Position numbers and translations under genes: made by a program
IMG/VR virus record: IMGVR_UViG_3300044618_001634
Span: 1-64,000 of that record
Source: a virus
Length of the DNA stretch: 64,000 nucleotides
Strand: one strand, 5' to 3'
The notes under the pieces: generated by a model
What the model saw: the letters and a program-made list of their open reading frames with translations, nothing else
Database searches by the model: none
Told to the model about the DNA's origin: nothing
In this document: in pieces, positions 8,139 to 15,913 of the stretch
Position numbering within the stretch: position 1 is the first letter of the stretch
How the letters are laid out: each line of letters begins with the position of its first letter

Positions 8139-8884
8139 GCAAGCACCTGACTAACATAATCTTTGATAGCAAACTGTTTGTATAACTCCTCAGCTTGACG
8201 TTTAATTTTACCTTTGAAATGCCCTACGTCATCGTTGACCATGCTACCGCGTATAGGAGTATTACCTTTTTGACGTAGATTCATTTCTGTAAATGTAATT
8301 CCTAATTTTTCACAATCTTTAACCACATGTCCGTGAACATTACTATCATAGAATCGACCCATGCCTTCCATACGATCGTTATCATAGTAATCTCTATAGA
8401 TACGAGCAAAGTCTTTGCGACCAGGATGTTTTAGATCAAATATAAAAAATCCACTTTCGACACAAAACTCTCCGCTGTCGTGTGTTACTCCAAGATGTGC
8501 CGATAAATTGTTGTTTAGTATTTTTCTAAAAAATGCTTCGTCAAGTGGACGTTTAATAAAAGCATCGGCATCTAACCAAAGCATAGTGTCGGCAGTGCCA
8601 TGTTCTGTGCCTTCTAAAACTGTATAACCTTTTTTAGCAAAACTAATAACTTTTTGCATGATCTTACCTTGCCATCGGTCTTCAAATTGTTTAAATCCGT
8701 TGTCGAGGCTGTACAGATCGACCAAGTTGATTCGAGGATTCAACTTGGGCCACTTATCATAGTCCTCTGTAGTAACAGTAATTTGTGTATCTGCTGGGAG
8801 AAACTTTAATGCACTAGCCAAGCTGTATTTGCCAATATCATTAAAATAATCAATGCTTTGTGATGTGTAAACGTGAATTGTCAT
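8135..8884 (-). CDS. Glycosyltransferase, DxD (DADA) type
   Basis: 249 residues, first gene of the minus-strand run 8884 to 6170. It has FAKKGYTVLEGTEHGTADT, then MLWLDADAFIKRP (DxD), VESGFFIFDLKHPGRKDF and the C-terminal VGHFKGKIKR. All of these align with the genes at 5377 and 6170. It is driven by a perfect TATAAATA late promoter (8911-8918) with AAAGG before the ATG. As the promoter-proximal gene it should be the best expressed of this set. Confidence 0.75.
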   Translation of the reverse strand: MTIHVYTSQSIDYFNDIGKYSLASALKFLPADTQITVTTEDYDKWPKLNPRINLVDLYSLDNGFKQFEDRWQGKIMQKVISFAKKGYTVLEGTEHGTADTMLWLDADAFIKRPLDEAFFRKILNNNLSAHLGVTHDSGEFCVESGFFIFDLKHPGRKDFARIYRDYYDNDRMEGMGRFYDSNVHGHVVKDCEKLGITFTEMNLRQKGNTPIRGSMVNDDVGHFKGKIKRQAEELYKQFAIKDYVSQVLA

Positions 8885-8909
8885 TTATAACCTTTTTAAT
8901 TAACTACCC

Positions 8910-8929
8910 ATATTTATAGTTATAAATAT
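8910..8929. promoter_or_regulatory. Back-to-back divergent late promoters in a palindrome
   Basis: Minus-strand TATAAATA (8911-8918) and plus-strand TATAAATA (8921-8928) face away from each other, separated by 2 bases. The arms ATATTTATA and TATAAATAT form a perfect inverted repeat. One serves the transferase at 8884, the other the methyltransferase at 8944. Both genes have Shine-Dalgarno-like sequences (AAAGG; AAGGAA). Confidence 0.8.
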
Positions 8930-8943
8930 CTGGCAAGGAAATC

Positions 8944-9564
8944 ATGACATTCTATTTTAACCAACTTAATACTGTGCTATTCAATAAATCTGCCGAAGCC
9001 AAGGTAGACCGTTTTGCTTACGGCTTATCTGGGGCCAATGGTACCTATATTGAAATAGGTGCCAGTAAACCAGTACAACGTAGCAACACCGTAGCATTAG
9101 AGCGTCAAGGATGGAAAGGGTTTGGGATCGAATTTGACCCTCGACTTCAACCACTATGGCCCGACTGTAGAACCAATCATATATATTGGGCTGATGCTAC
9201 TAAATTTGATTACATAGCAGCGGCCAAAGAACAAGGACTGCCTGATCGTATTAACTTTTTGCAAGTGGATATTGAGCCACCAGAAAATACGTTTGCCGCG
9301 CTTAAATTGGCTGTAGAATCAGGATTGACTTTTGATTTTATTGCGTTTGAACATGACGTGTATTGTCAAGATGTAGACTATAATGTAATTGCCACAGATT
9401 ACTTGTTAACTAAAGGTTACAAAGTTGCAGTTTACAATGTTTGCTCACAGCGTAAGCGTAACCCAGGAGTATGGAGCCACATAGAAACGTGGTATGTTAA
9501 AAATGACATACCCTTTGAAACTATGGAATTCTTTGATTGGAAAAAGAAATACAACGTACAATGA
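8944..9564 (+). CDS. FkbM-like methyltransferase, paralog of the 6865 gene
   Basis: 206 residues. The key blocks GTYIEIGASKPVQRSNT, RQGWKGFGIEFDP, NFLQVDIEPPENTF and FEHD repeat those of the minus-strand gene at 6865, including the end HIETWYVKNDIPFE. This shows a duplication with inversion, or separate capture from one family. The gene begins a three-gene plus-strand operon (methyltransferase, epimerase, dehydrogenase) with ATGA overlaps. That fits synthesis and decoration of an unusual sugar. Confidence 0.75.
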   Translation: MTFYFNQLNTVLFNKSAEAKVDRFAYGLSGANGTYIEIGASKPVQRSNTVALERQGWKGFGIEFDPRLQPLWPDCRTNHIYWADATKFDYIAAAKEQGLPDRINFLQVDIEPPENTFAALKLAVESGLTFDFIAFEHDVYCQDVDYNVIATDYLLTKGYKVAVYNVCSQRKRNPGVWSHIETWYVKNDIPFETMEFFDWKKKYNVQ

Positions 9565-10442
9565 AAAAAATATTAGTTACAGGTAGTAATGGATTTATTG
9601 GGCAACACCTGTGTCCGGCGCTGGATCAGTTAGGGCATAGTGTATATGCTGTTGATCGAACACTAGGCGGAGATTTATGCGATAAAGCATTTGTGGATGG
9701 ATTGCCGGATGTAGATATTGTGGTACATCTTGCCGCCCATAACGGTACAAAACATTTTTATAATCGGCCATTTGATGTTGTTCGAGACGGTGTGTTGCCA
9801 ACACAATATCTGTTAGAACGTTATGCTGGCAAAGTTAGTAGATTTGTGTTTACTGGAACTTGTGAAAGTTATGCCGGCGCTGTGGATTTGTTTAATTATC
9901 CAGTTCCCACAGATGAAAAGGTTCCCTTGGTCATTGGTGACGTAACTAACCCTCGCTGGAGTTACGGAGGCAGTAAGATTGTAAATGAAATCCAGGTTGT
10001 TGCTGCCAAAGAACAATTTGGTCAACGCTATTCAATTATACGATATCACAATGTATATGGGCCAGGCCAACAGGATCACTTTATTCCTGAATTTTATCAG
10101 CGGGCACTCACTGGTGATCTTACACTGTATGGCTGGGAAAATACTCGTAGCTTTATGTACATCAGTGATGCTATTGTTGCTACTATGCGTGTAATTCTGG
10201 AAGAATCGTTTACAAATGAAATTGTAAACATTGGCATTGATAACGAGATCAGTATTAAAGATTTAGCAGGAAAAATTCTAACAGTTGCTGGCATTGATGG
10301 AGAGTTGATATTAAAAGATGCTCCAGAAGGTTCAGTAAAACGTCGGTGTGCCGACGTATCAAAGTTTAATCGACTTACCTGGTTTGTGCCAAAAGTCGAG
10401 TTAGATGAAGGCATTAGATTAACATTAGAGAGTTTAAAATGA
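9561..10442 (+). CDS. NAD-dependent sugar epimerase/dehydratase
   Basis: 293 residues of the extended SDR family. The NAD-binding G8-x2-G11-x2-G14 is in ILVTGSNGFIGQHL; the DLC block, VVHLAAH, the T-G-T segment and the catalytic Y135-x3-K139 (SYGGSK) are all present. HNVYGPGQQDHFIPEF is the typical substrate-binding strand of UDP- or GDP-sugar epimerases and dehydratases. The start is the ATG at 9561, in an ATGA overlap with the methyltransferase. It probably converts a nucleotide sugar that the neighbouring transferases use. The precise reaction (4-epimerase or 4,6-dehydratase) cannot be fixed by eye. Confidence 0.82.
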   Translation: MKKILVTGSNGFIGQHLCPALDQLGHSVYAVDRTLGGDLCDKAFVDGLPDVDIVVHLAAHNGTKHFYNRPFDVVRDGVLPTQYLLERYAGKVSRFVFTGTCESYAGAVDLFNYPVPTDEKVPLVIGDVTNPRWSYGGSKIVNEIQVVAAKEQFGQRYSIIRYHNVYGPGQQDHFIPEFYQRALTGDLTLYGWENTRSFMYISDAIVATMRVILEESFTNEIVNIGIDNEISIKDLAGKILTVAGIDGELILKDAPEGSVKRRCADVSKFNRLTWFVPKVELDEGIRLTLESLK

Positions 10443-11233
10443 AAATAGGTGTAATTGGTTGGGGTGTTGTTGGAAGTGCATGCGGCGAAGGCTTTAAAAT
10501 GCTCGGACACGATGTTAAGATTCATGATTCTAAATTTAATACACTGATTAACGAAGTGCTCGATACCGAACTGGTATTTGTTTGTGTGCCAACGCCGCCT
10601 GGTCCTAACGGAGAGTGCGATCTTAGTATTGTGCATCAAACTATTCAGCACCTTATTGCCAATAATTATCAAGGTGTTATTGCGCTTAAATCAACCAGCG
10701 TACCAGGAACAACACAAAGTATTATTGATCAATACCCAGATCTTGACATTTGCTTTGTTCCAGAATTTTTACGTGAGCGTACTGCATTAGAGGATTTTGT
10801 TCGCAATCATGATTTGTTAGCAGTAGGTTGCCACACCGATCGTGCATGGCATCGTGTATGTGAAGCACACGACTGGTTGCCAAAAAATAAGGTACGCATG
10901 ACTCCAACTGAAGCTGAGATTCTTAAGTATTACAGTAATACATTTAATGCTGTGCGTATTGTATTTGCTAATGTCATGTATGAAATTTGTGAAAAGTTAG
11001 ACAGCGATTACGAAACTATTCTAAATACTTTCTTGTTGCGCAAAACTACAAGCCCAGATTATTTAAGTTGTGGTCCAGACATGCGCGGATACGGTGGCAT
11101 GTGTTTGCCCAAAGATACTAAGGCTATGGCTGACTTATGTAAAAGATTGGACTTACCGTTTGAATTATTTGATACTGTAGATCATGATAACAGTCAAGTC
11201 AAGCGTACAGTATTTCCTGGTATGCGTTTTTAA
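10439..11233 (+). CDS. Short UDP-glucose/GDP-mannose dehydrogenase-family protein
   Basis: 264 residues. NAD site G4-V-I-G7-W-G9-x2-G12, then VFVCVPTPPGPNG, the KSTSVPGTT strand, FVPEFLRE, the helix with K163 and N167 (EILKYYSNTFNA), and the catalytic Cys222 in GYGGMCLPKD. These are the canonical oxidising-site elements that turn a UDP-hexose into a uronic acid. Full-length family members have about 390-450 residues; this one stops soon after the catalytic Cys and lacks the C-terminal nucleotide-sugar-binding domain. It may work with a partner, or be a reduced enzyme. It overlaps the epimerase by ATGA and the convergent gene by 4 bases. Confidence 0.8.
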   Translation: MKIGVIGWGVVGSACGEGFKMLGHDVKIHDSKFNTLINEVLDTELVFVCVPTPPGPNGECDLSIVHQTIQHLIANNYQGVIALKSTSVPGTTQSIIDQYPDLDICFVPEFLRERTALEDFVRNHDLLAVGCHTDRAWHRVCEAHDWLPKNKVRMTPTEAEILKYYSNTFNAVRIVFANVMYEICEKLDSDYETILNTFLLRKTTSPDYLSCGPDMRGYGGMCLPKDTKAMADLCKRLDLPFELFDTVDHDNSQVKRTVFPGMRF

Positions 11234-12162
11234 ATAAACTCTCGCATGTGGCGCCAGCATGCACCCGATTGCAGTTCATTAAAATTCCAGTGGCTCATAG
11301 CCAGCCGTTCAACCCACTTTTGCCTATCTGGTAACAGTGGGTTTTCAATTTGTGTCAAATCAGTGTTGGCGATTTCAGCACACTGGCTTCGTGCTGGATC
11401 TGTAATAAAAACTGGCCACCCTTCGATTGCGGCACCTACTACTGGACTTGAATTGTGATTAACAACTGCCCAGCAATGTTTAAGGTCTTTGTTTAATGGT
11501 GGATTATCGATACTTATTTCAATCGATCCTAAACCTCTTTGATTACAAAGGTGTATAATTTCATTACAGTAACGGGGGCTTTGACGATCGCCCGGATGAG
11601 GACGTAATCGTATAGGTCTTTGTGTATGTTGTCTAAGTTTAGCAATAGTAGTTACCGCCCAATCAACTACACTGTATCCTCCCATCGACCATCCTCCGTT
11701 GCGTTGTAAACATAACAAAATATGATTTCCGGTGGGTCTATAATCTTTAAGGTGGATGCCCAGATCTTTACTAATTTGTTGCCACCTTGATGGTGTTGGT
11801 GTAGTATCACAATAGATACCAGTGTTTGGAAACACACCATTAAAACTATATCTAAGATAGTGTTGAGGATTTCCAGGAGTGGCATATAGAAATAAATTAC
11901 TATCAACCGCTACTACACGTCGGTTAGTTCGAATTTGTTCTTGTATTATTTGATTTCGCAAACGCAAATGAGGAGCTTCAGCAACATCTGCAATCCATCC
12001 TTGTATCACTGCTACGTCTGTAGAACGATATTGGTGATCTTCAACATCAATGACCTGTTCACCGAGTAATCTAGCACCCTCAGCAAAAAATTTCAGCAGA
12101 TTAACTTTTTCTGGATTCTTAGCGTTAGGAACTGTGCGATGATATACTGCCACTGATGTCAT
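11230..12162 (-). CDS. Capsule/KDO-type glycosyltransferase paralog 2
   Basis: 310 residues. The C-terminal half carries RLRPHPGD, then AVVNHNSSPVVGAAIEGWPV and IENPLLPDRQKWVERLAMSHW, matching the paralogs at 4519, 12159 and 13156. The N-terminal half includes VAVIQGWIADVAEAPHLRLR, a domain seen also in paralog 3. It resembles KpsC/KpsS-like transferases that build capsule linkers. It is the last gene of the long minus-strand run from uvsX, linked to its neighbour by ATGA. Confidence 0.65.
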   Translation of the reverse strand: MTSVAVYHRTVPNAKNPEKVNLLKFFAEGARLLGEQVIDVEDHQYRSTDVAVIQGWIADVAEAPHLRLRNQIIQEQIRTNRRVVAVDSNLFLYATPGNPQHYLRYSFNGVFPNTGIYCDTTPTPSRWQQISKDLGIHLKDYRPTGNHILLCLQRNGGWSMGGYSVVDWAVTTIAKLRQHTQRPIRLRPHPGDRQSPRYCNEIIHLCNQRGLGSIEISIDNPPLNKDLKHCWAVVNHNSSPVVGAAIEGWPVFITDPARSQCAEIANTDLTQIENPLLPDRQKWVERLAMSHWNFNELQSGACWRHMREFI

Positions 12163-13166
12163 TTTTTTGCAGTTTCAATTACAGGCAATAATGCCAACCA
12201 TGCTTCGCCGGTGTACATTTCATCTAGTGTCCATTGGCATAGTGCTAATTGTTCAAGCCATACATTAACCTCTGCAGGATCGGACATTTTTATATCTTCA
12301 ATTTCTTTAACAAAATTAGTACTAATACTCCAGGCAAAATTTCCAGTATCGCATGCTACTGTAGGTATACCGGCTATGATACTATCAATGGCTAAACCAC
12401 TAGTATATGTTACTGTACAATATGCATCAGCAAGGTCATCTGCCCAGGCCACTTCGGCACCATCGCTAAATTTGATGTTGGAGATCCCTTCTAATAATAT
12501 TTTACGGGCAAGTTCTTCATGATCTCCAAATGCTCGCATGCTTGCTAGTGGATGATTTCGTACTACGATTGGACGATCGCTTACTTTTCGTATGTCTCGT
12601 ATGGTTCGGAATGCCCAATCATTGATATCAGTCCCTCGCAAACTGGCATCGCCCGGCAACTGCAATGCCAGTACTATGTGTCCGTCAATATTATTTTGCC
12701 AGCCGGACCACTCAATCCCTAAATCGTCTAATCTTGTTTTGCCTCGAGCTGAATCTAGATCTGGCCAACTGGCGCTTTGATTTAAAAATCCATTCACACC
12801 TACTCTCCAGTGTGTATTCTCGTTTGAAGTTTTGCGCCCTAGTAATGGAGTTTCGATACAAACGAAACACTTAGAATTTTGTGCAACACTATTGCGTACT
12901 AAATGATGTCCTTTTTCTCTTGGCTTCCAACTTCCAGACATCACAGCAACATCGCACGGAGTGTAATTTTCACTATATTCATACTCTAAAGTATTAACAA
13001 CATCAGCCTGCACGTTTGCCCATCGTCCAATCCTTACAATATCTTTAAAACGATCTTCTTCGGGCAAATTTTCTTGAATCCATTTATCGATTCCTGCTCC
13101 AAAATTTTGCAGTAATTCTCGTTCCAGGTAACTGTTAGCTGTTGCCATAAAAATTTTAATGTTCAT
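12159..13166 (-). CDS. Capsule/KDO-type glycosyltransferase paralog 3
   Basis: 335 residues, the longest of the four paralogs. It has DVAVMSGSWKPREKGHHLVR in the N-terminal domain (compare paralog 2), then PIVVRNHPLA, CTVTYTSGLAIDSIIAGIPT and the tail LCQWTLDEMYTGEAWLALL. In the N-S-x6-A loop the Asn is Thr (YTSG), which may alter donor binding. It overlaps its neighbour at 13156 by 11 bases. Confidence 0.62.
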   Translation of the reverse strand: MNIKIFMATANSYLERELLQNFGAGIDKWIQENLPEEDRFKDIVRIGRWANVQADVVNTLEYEYSENYTPCDVAVMSGSWKPREKGHHLVRNSVAQNSKCFVCIETPLLGRKTSNENTHWRVGVNGFLNQSASWPDLDSARGKTRLDDLGIEWSGWQNNIDGHIVLALQLPGDASLRGTDINDWAFRTIRDIRKVSDRPIVVRNHPLASMRAFGDHEELARKILLEGISNIKFSDGAEVAWADDLADAYCTVTYTSGLAIDSIIAGIPTVACDTGNFAWSISTNFVKEIEDIKMSDPAEVNVWLEQLALCQWTLDEMYTGEAWLALLPVIETAKK

Positions 13167-13947
13167 TTATTATCCTGTATGCTGTGCCATTTTTTAATTC
13201 ACTTATGTGAAACTGACCGTAGGCCAAATGGCAGGCCCAGGCATATAACTTATCGCTGTCGGCGTAGTAAGGTGTTTCAATTTGTGCAAGGTCTTTGCAA
13301 GCTACCGGATCTGCGGCATTTGGGGCTACTGTAAACACAGGTATGCCGTGCAATATACTTTCGGTTGCGGCTATTGTATTATAAGCTACCACCGCAAATA
13401 CATCATTATCAAGTGCCTGCTCAAACGTGTTAACAAGAACACGATTTCCACGCTTTCCTGGTTTTGATCTAATTTCTACCGGGCGGTCTGTGTGCTGTGC
13501 CAATGTGTTTAAAATAGTATCGATCCATTGCTCAGTATCAATGCCATAAAATTTGGCGGGCTTTTCGCCTGGTGGAAGAACTAATATTTTACGACCACTT
13601 TTTTTCCAGGGCGGTATAATACGATTGTGTTTCAGCCATCGATCGTCTGGGCGTGATATAATTTCTGTGTGTTGTAAATTATTTTTTGCTATACGATGCC
13701 ATAGCTTATATCCTCGAGGATTGGTTGAATTAACTTCGTTGCCAAAATATCCAGTATCCATATAATAAAATGTGCGTCCATCATTCCAGCATTGTTTCAT
13801 TATTTTATGCTTCAAAATACCACGTAACACAATTGGCTCTCGACTGTGATTATATACAAAATCGTCTGTATTAGTCGGCGATACATGTGCCCCAGCGGCA
13901 AGCATATTCATATACTTGTCTGTTCCACCTTTACTAAGAAATATCAT
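13156..13947 (-). CDS. Capsule/KDO-type glycosyltransferase paralog 4
   Basis: 263 residues. Family blocks: PVEIRSKPGKRG (the His of RxHP replaced by Lys), AVVAYNTIAATESILHGIPV, LAQIETPYYADSDKLYAW and the tail YGQFHISELKNGTAYR. The N-terminal domain is shorter than in paralogs 2 and 3. The changed RxHP loop suggests either a different specificity or loss of activity. ATGA overlap with the methyltransferase upstream. Confidence 0.58.
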   Translation of the reverse strand: MIFLSKGGTDKYMNMLAAGAHVSPTNTDDFVYNHSREPIVLRGILKHKIMKQCWNDGRTFYYMDTGYFGNEVNSTNPRGYKLWHRIAKNNLQHTEIISRPDDRWLKHNRIIPPWKKSGRKILVLPPGEKPAKFYGIDTEQWIDTILNTLAQHTDRPVEIRSKPGKRGNRVLVNTFEQALDNDVFAVVAYNTIAATESILHGIPVFTVAPNAADPVACKDLAQIETPYYADSDKLYAWACHLAYGQFHISELKNGTAYRIINEH

Positions 13948-14516
13948 TTCAACTTTATCTCTGCTTTTATGTATTTTGGACGTCGATCTATTACTTCCAC
14001 AATATCAAAACATTGTTCGTGTGCAGTCCTTGGACGTATATCCATAATAATTTTGGTATTCTCGTGACTATGTTTCCTAATTAAATCTTGGTAAGTGTCA
14101 ACTGGATAGTGATATCCGCAAGACAGATAACTACAAATTAAATCAAATTTTGTATCTTCTGGAATATCAATCTTGGTGGCATCAACAAATCGATATTTTA
14201 AATCAGTGTGTTGATCAAAATATTCTTTTAATTTTTCAATCGGATTATAAAATTTCATTGTTTCAGCAGGGCCGTAACGAACTAACCGATCGCTTCTAGA
14301 TGGACTATTAGAAAAATCACCATCTAATAACCATACATTAGATTTTGACTGTTGATAAAACTGTTGAGATTCAAAAGCAAATCCACACCCTATGTCAAGT
14401 ATAGACTCAGGCGCTGATCCTAAATATCCGGAGATAGATTTAAACGATTGTGTTTTTTCTTTGATATAATCAGGTAACAACCAGCCCTGTAACCATTTGT
14501 CATGATTATCAAGCAT
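13944..14516 (-). CDS. Class I SAM-dependent methyltransferase
   Basis: 190 residues with the SAM motif ESILDIGCGFAFESQQF (about 37-53), a second-strand acidic residue in VWLLDGDFSN, and FDLICSYLSCGYHYPVD as motif IV/post-IV. Small size suits a small-molecule or sugar methyltransferase. It lies between a GT-A transferase (one-base TAATG overlap) and the capsule-type paralogs, so it likely acts on the same product. The substrate is unknown. Confidence 0.75.
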   Translation of the reverse strand: MLDNHDKWLQGWLLPDYIKEKTQSFKSISGYLGSAPESILDIGCGFAFESQQFYQQSKSNVWLLDGDFSNSPSRSDRLVRYGPAETMKFYNPIEKLKEYFDQHTDLKYRFVDATKIDIPEDTKFDLICSYLSCGYHYPVDTYQDLIRKHSHENTKIIMDIRPRTAHEQCFDIVEVIDRRPKYIKAEIKLK

Positions 14517-15199
14517 TACTGACTACGCTGTAAGCAATAATCTGTAAGCATACGCTCACGATGCCATTCGTCACCCATTGGTGTTGTGGCAAATTCTGTA
14601 AAGCAAGGTGTGCCTAGCGTATAATGCAACAGCTTGGCATCCGGATTTGGGCCATACTCGTCTGGTAACCAGTTCCACTCTCGAGGTAATTCACCAATGC
14701 GCTCATCATCGATCCAACTAAAACGATGCAGGTATGCGCCTGTACTGTTTTCAATAAATTCTGGAGTTAATTTTCTATTAGGATGGTTATTGCAATTCCA
14801 AAGAATAACGCTGGACCAATTCTTCCGCGGATAATCTTCATTCTTACTACCAAGATATTTTTCTGTCATCTTGGTTTTGTAATCATGTTTGACTACCATG
14901 ACATCTGTGTGACTTTCACGCAAGTCCCAAAGTTTAGTAATGTCGTCTCTAACAATCATGTCTCCATCGATAAAAATTGCCCAGCCCTGGTAACTCATTA
15001 GATGCGGCACCAAGAAACGACTGTAGATAAAGTGATTACTGCCGTCGGTGTGTGTTTCTGTGTAGTCTTTAAACAAGTTAAGTGCCAACGGCATAATTGC
15101 CACTGGGCGGCTAGCATGCCTAATAATACTGTTCGCACACACATGGAATGCAATTGCTTCGCGAGGATCGTACCCGATAAAAATTGGAATTGGTGTCAT
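14516..15199 (-). CDS. Glycosyltransferase, DGD motif
   Basis: 227 residues from the ATG at 15199, starting MTPIPIFIGYDPREAIAFHV. IGYDPREAIAFHVCANSI is the typical N terminus of a GT-A family often found in phages and proteobacteria. The DxD-like site is WAIFIDGDMIVRDDI. LLHYTLGTPCF near the end holds the conserved His of the donor site. A longer upstream reading exists but would overlap UvsY, so the start just after the uvsY stop was chosen. Confidence 0.78.
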   Translation of the reverse strand: MTPIPIFIGYDPREAIAFHVCANSIIRHASRPVAIMPLALNLFKDYTETHTDGSNHFIYSRFLVPHLMSYQGWAIFIDGDMIVRDDITKLWDLRESHTDVMVVKHDYKTKMTEKYLGSKNEDYPRKNWSSVILWNCNNHPNRKLTPEFIENSTGAYLHRFSWIDDERIGELPREWNWLPDEYGPNPDAKLLHYTLGTPCFTEFATTPMGDEWHRERMLTDYCLQRSQ

Positions 15200-15201
15200 G
15201 T

Positions 15202-15657
15202 CTATATTGTAATGTCTTCCATCCCAGCTGCACGTAATCGAACCACGTGACCCATTTGCCATTGTTTGGTATCGAGTCCCTTCATGATGCCTAGCCAGCG
15301 ATTGCGTAACAGTGCCACTTCGTTGATAATTGTTTCAAAGTCAATGACTTCGTCTTCACCATCTACATACTTTTCAGCATCGCGACTAGATAATGTTCTA
15401 GCATAGCCTTCAAGATATTTTTGAAAATGTTTACGACGAATTTTGCGTAGTTGTATGTTAAGGAAATTTAATACTGCTTCGATTTCCTGTAGTTGATTGA
15501 ACCTGTGCTCTGTTATGCCTGGCAAGGCTGTGATATTTTTCTCCACAAGCCCGCCTATACGACATTCGGCTTTGGCGCCAACTAGCTCATTTTCATAATG
15601 TTCAATGAAATCTGGAATTGCGCCAAGGTTTGCTACAACTTTACTATACCACATCAA
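15202..15657 (-). CDS. uvsY: UvsY-like recombination mediator
   Basis: 151 residues, helical. The C-terminal half (DEVIDFETIINEVALLRNRW, then LGIMKGLDTKQWQMGHVVRL and RAAGMED) lines up with the C terminus of T4 UvsY (DVLKVDTSLQYWGILLDFC... and ...FAIKHIQDMRAFEAGK), including the R-x-x-x-A-G end. UvsY loads UvsX onto gp32-coated ssDNA. The position two genes downstream of uvsX in one overlapping operon supports the call. It is overall weakly similar to T4, so some doubt remains. Confidence 0.72.
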   Translation of the reverse strand: MMWYSKVVANLGAIPDFIEHYENELVGAKAECRIGGLVEKNITALPGITEHRFNQLQEIEAVLNFLNIQLRKIRRKHFQKYLEGYARTLSSRDAEKYVDGEDEVIDFETIINEVALLRNRWLGIMKGLDTKQWQMGHVVRLRAAGMEDITI

Positions 15658-15911
15658 TAATCCTCGTAGTCATTATCCTCGTCATCATGAAGATCGTCGT
15701 CATCCTCATCCTCGTCGGCATGATCTTTAAGATAGCTGGTTAATGCACGTTTAACATCACTGTCGCTTTTGAATGTTGATTTAATATCATCTGCATTGCA
15801 ATCGTTATCGATGAGTACCGACACCAGTATTTCTGCAGCTTCATCACGATCTTGTGGATTCACATAACGCTTGAGCTCATCCCAAATTTCTTTGCTTAAT
15901 TCTACTGACAT
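15654..15911 (-). CDS. Small acidic protein between uvsX and uvsY
   Basis: 85 residues. The N-terminal 60 residues look helical (SVELSKEIWDELKRYV) and the last 20 are nearly all Asp and Glu. I recognise no family. Location inside the uvsX-uvsY operon with a 4-base overlap suggests a recombination accessory. An acidic tail could mimic the DNA-like C terminus of gp32, but that is speculation. Confidence 0.6.
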   Translation of the reverse strand: MSVELSKEIWDELKRYVNPQDRDEAAEILVSVLIDNDCNADDIKSTFKSDSDVKRALTSYLKDHADEDEDDDDLHDDEDNDYEDY

Positions 15912-15913
15912 TC

